Source of the DNA: Deltaproteobacteria bacterium
GTDB lineage: Bacteria > Desulfobacterota > Syntrophobacteria > Syntrophobacterales > Syntrophobacteraceae
NCBI GenBank assembly: GCA_021777755.1
Contig: JAJYDE010000014.1
Span: forward strand, 33,500 to 97,499
Direction of reading: 5' to 3'
DNA: 64,000 nucleotides
The position numbers and the translations under genes are program-made. Positions within the stretch are counted from its first letter, which is position 1, and the number at the start of each line of letters is the position of its first letter. The notes under the pieces were generated by a model that was given only the letters and a program-made list of their open reading frames with translations, did no database searches and was not told the DNA's origin. This document shows, piece by piece, positions 62,739-64,000 of this stretch.

Positions 62739-64000
62739 GCCGCAAGCCGAAGCCATATATGATTCCGTAAAAGAACCGACTGTCGAAAAGCTTTTGGAAC
62801 TCGACCAGGAAAACAAAACCCTCAAAACCAAGATAGCTGCTCTTTCCACCGATTCCACCAACTCCTCCAAACCTCCCTCATCAGACGGCCCCGGGGTAAA
62901 CAAAAAGAGCAAAAAGTCGGGTCGCCGGAAACGAGGAGGGCAGATCGGCCACATTGGCAAAAAACGGGTTCTTCTTCCGGAAGCCGAGATGGATCATATT
63001 GTAAATATCTTTCCCGATTCCTGTGAGAAATGCCGAAAAACTTTGACGCCCGATGACTCGGGGGGACCGTCGAGGCCTTTGAGATACCAGGTTTTTGATC
63101 TTCCCGAAATCAATCCGATCAAGACCGAGTACAGATGCCATGAACTGCCGTGTACTTGCGGCCATGTAACCCGTGCCGCGTTGCCTCCGGAGGTGGCCGA
63201 GAGCAACTTCGGGCCCGGAGTGCACGCAGCGGTGGCCTACCTGGCGTCGGTGCACAGGGGTCCCAGAAGAGGCATCGCCGAGATCATGCGCACCGTCTTT
63301 AATCTGGATATCTCACCGGGAGCCGTCTGCAGGATTCTTGAACGAGTATCACTTGCCTGCGAGCCGGAAGCCGAACATATCAGAGAGAACATTGCCGGCG
63401 CTCACGCTCTCAATATCGACGAAACCGGCTGGAAATCAGCCGGAAGCCCACGTTGGCCATGGGTTTTTGTCTCTTCGGCGGCCGTATTGTTCCGCGTTGC
63501 ATCAAGCAGGAGATCGCGGGTTCTGCAATCCGTCTTGGGCGAAACCTTTTCAGGCATCATCACGAGCGATGACCATTCCGCTTACAACAAATATCATAAA
63601 TCCGGGGTCCGTCAGCTTTGTCGGGCACATCTTATCCGCAAGCTGAAAGCGCTCAGGGACGGCCGGGCAAGCCCGGATGCCTATCTGTTTGCCAGACATA
63701 TGCTAAAAGAAGTTGGAACGCTCTTTAGCTACTGGCATGCCTTCAAGGAAGTTGGTTGCACCCGCGAAGAATTGTGGCAGGCGAGCGCCATCATCCGGGG
63801 CCGCATGAAAAGCTCGTGTCCGCGCTACCGGGAAAGCTCCGATAAAGACGTGAGGACGCGGGCAGCCGGTTTTCTCAAAAACTGGGACATTCTCTTTACC
63901 TTCTTGCGAATTGAAGGGATAGAGCCAACCAACAATGCGGCTGAGCGGGCTATAAGACCCGCCGTCCAATGGCGTAAAATCTGCTTCGGTAATCAGTCCT
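62731..64000 (+). mobile_element. IS66-type transposase gene, cut by window edge
   Basis: The frame stays open to the right edge (about 423 residues). It has a coiled leading part with the TnpC-like motif STDSTNSSKPPSSDGPG, an HTH/zinc finger part (CEKC..., C-x-C...), then the DDE catalytic region: ALNIDETGWKSAG, SDDHSAYNKYH, CRAHLIRKLKAL and EPTNNAAERAIRPAVQWRKICFG (E of DDE). These are PF03050 IS66 landmarks. The 3' end and inverted repeats would lie beyond the window. The DUF4338 remnant overlaps its start. Confidence 0.85.

Overview
The window reads as one chromosome segment of an anaerobic Gram-negative bacterium, most likely a Desulfobacterota (deltaproteobacterial, Syntrophobacter-like) organism. 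This rests on lipid A kinase LpxK, a selenocysteine-containing SelD with YedF beside it, a ferredoxin:thioredoxin reductase catalytic subunit, DUF1844 and DUF2400 proteins, an ADP-forming acyl-CoA synthetase fused to an acetyltransferase, a GC-rich base composition, and genes packed in operons with 4-bp overlaps. The species assignment is inference; no rRNA gene is present.

Layout. 1-3.7 kb: a PHA-synthase-type gene running off the left edge and overlapping an acyl carrier protein gene, a MucR/Ros regulator, and a DUF2400-glutaredoxin-FTR redox operon. 3.8-7.9 kb: lpxK, a GT2 glycosyltransferase with TPR-like tail, and a FAU-1/DUF402 RNA-binding protein with a small membrane protein. 7.9-16.3 kb: acyl-CoA synthetase-GNAT fusion, a 45-residue Cys-rich protein, a DsrE-like protein, a B12-binding radical SAM protein, a metallophosphoesterase, an MFS transporter and a poly-gamma-glutamate hydrolase-like protein. 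16.3-19.9 kb: a magnesium operon with an M-box (ykoK) riboswitch and terminator, an Nramp-related transporter, a soluble PRC/MgtE_N/CBS protein and a 37-residue one-helix peptide, followed by an MT-A70 methylase remnant. 20.2-24.7 kb: nadC, a 16-unit heptamer repeat ending at the valS stop codon, valS and an acidic PopZ-like protein. 25-31.7 kb: an orphan histidine kinase, two inverted cytidylate-kinase-like paralogues around a C-GCAxxG-C-C selenoprotein, OsmC and a membrane protein, then selD and yedF. Both UGA-containing genes have a bacterial SECIS-like hairpin. 31.8-36.2 kb: tgt, queA, a zinc-ribbon/receiver-like protein, an LbH protein and a methyltransferase. 36.3-46.9 kb: a deoxyhypusine-synthase-like protein, a phosphopantetheinyl transferase, a 2.5-thousand-residue single-chain polyketide/fatty-acid synthase and a divergent acyl-reductase-like SDR. 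47-61.6 kb: DUF1848 protein, a trans-sulfuration PLP enzyme, proB-proA-nadD-rsfS, an M48-TPR protease, a VKOR-DsbA fusion, serA, DUF1844, ispE, tRNA-Gln, prs, rplY, pth. 61.7-64 kb: a frameshifted methyltransferase, a DruA-like (DUF4338) C-terminal remnant and an IS66-type transposase cut by the right edge.

How the parts fit. The selenium genes form a self-consistent unit: YedF and SelD make the selenium donor, SelD itself needs UGA recoding, and a likely client selenoprotein lies 2 kb away. The magnesium genes form a riboswitch-controlled uptake unit with a probable cytosolic sensor. The synthase, its PPTase and the divergent reductase suggest a lipid or lipid-like product built on a tethered chain and released by reduction. 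No CRISPR array, prophage or rRNA operon was seen.
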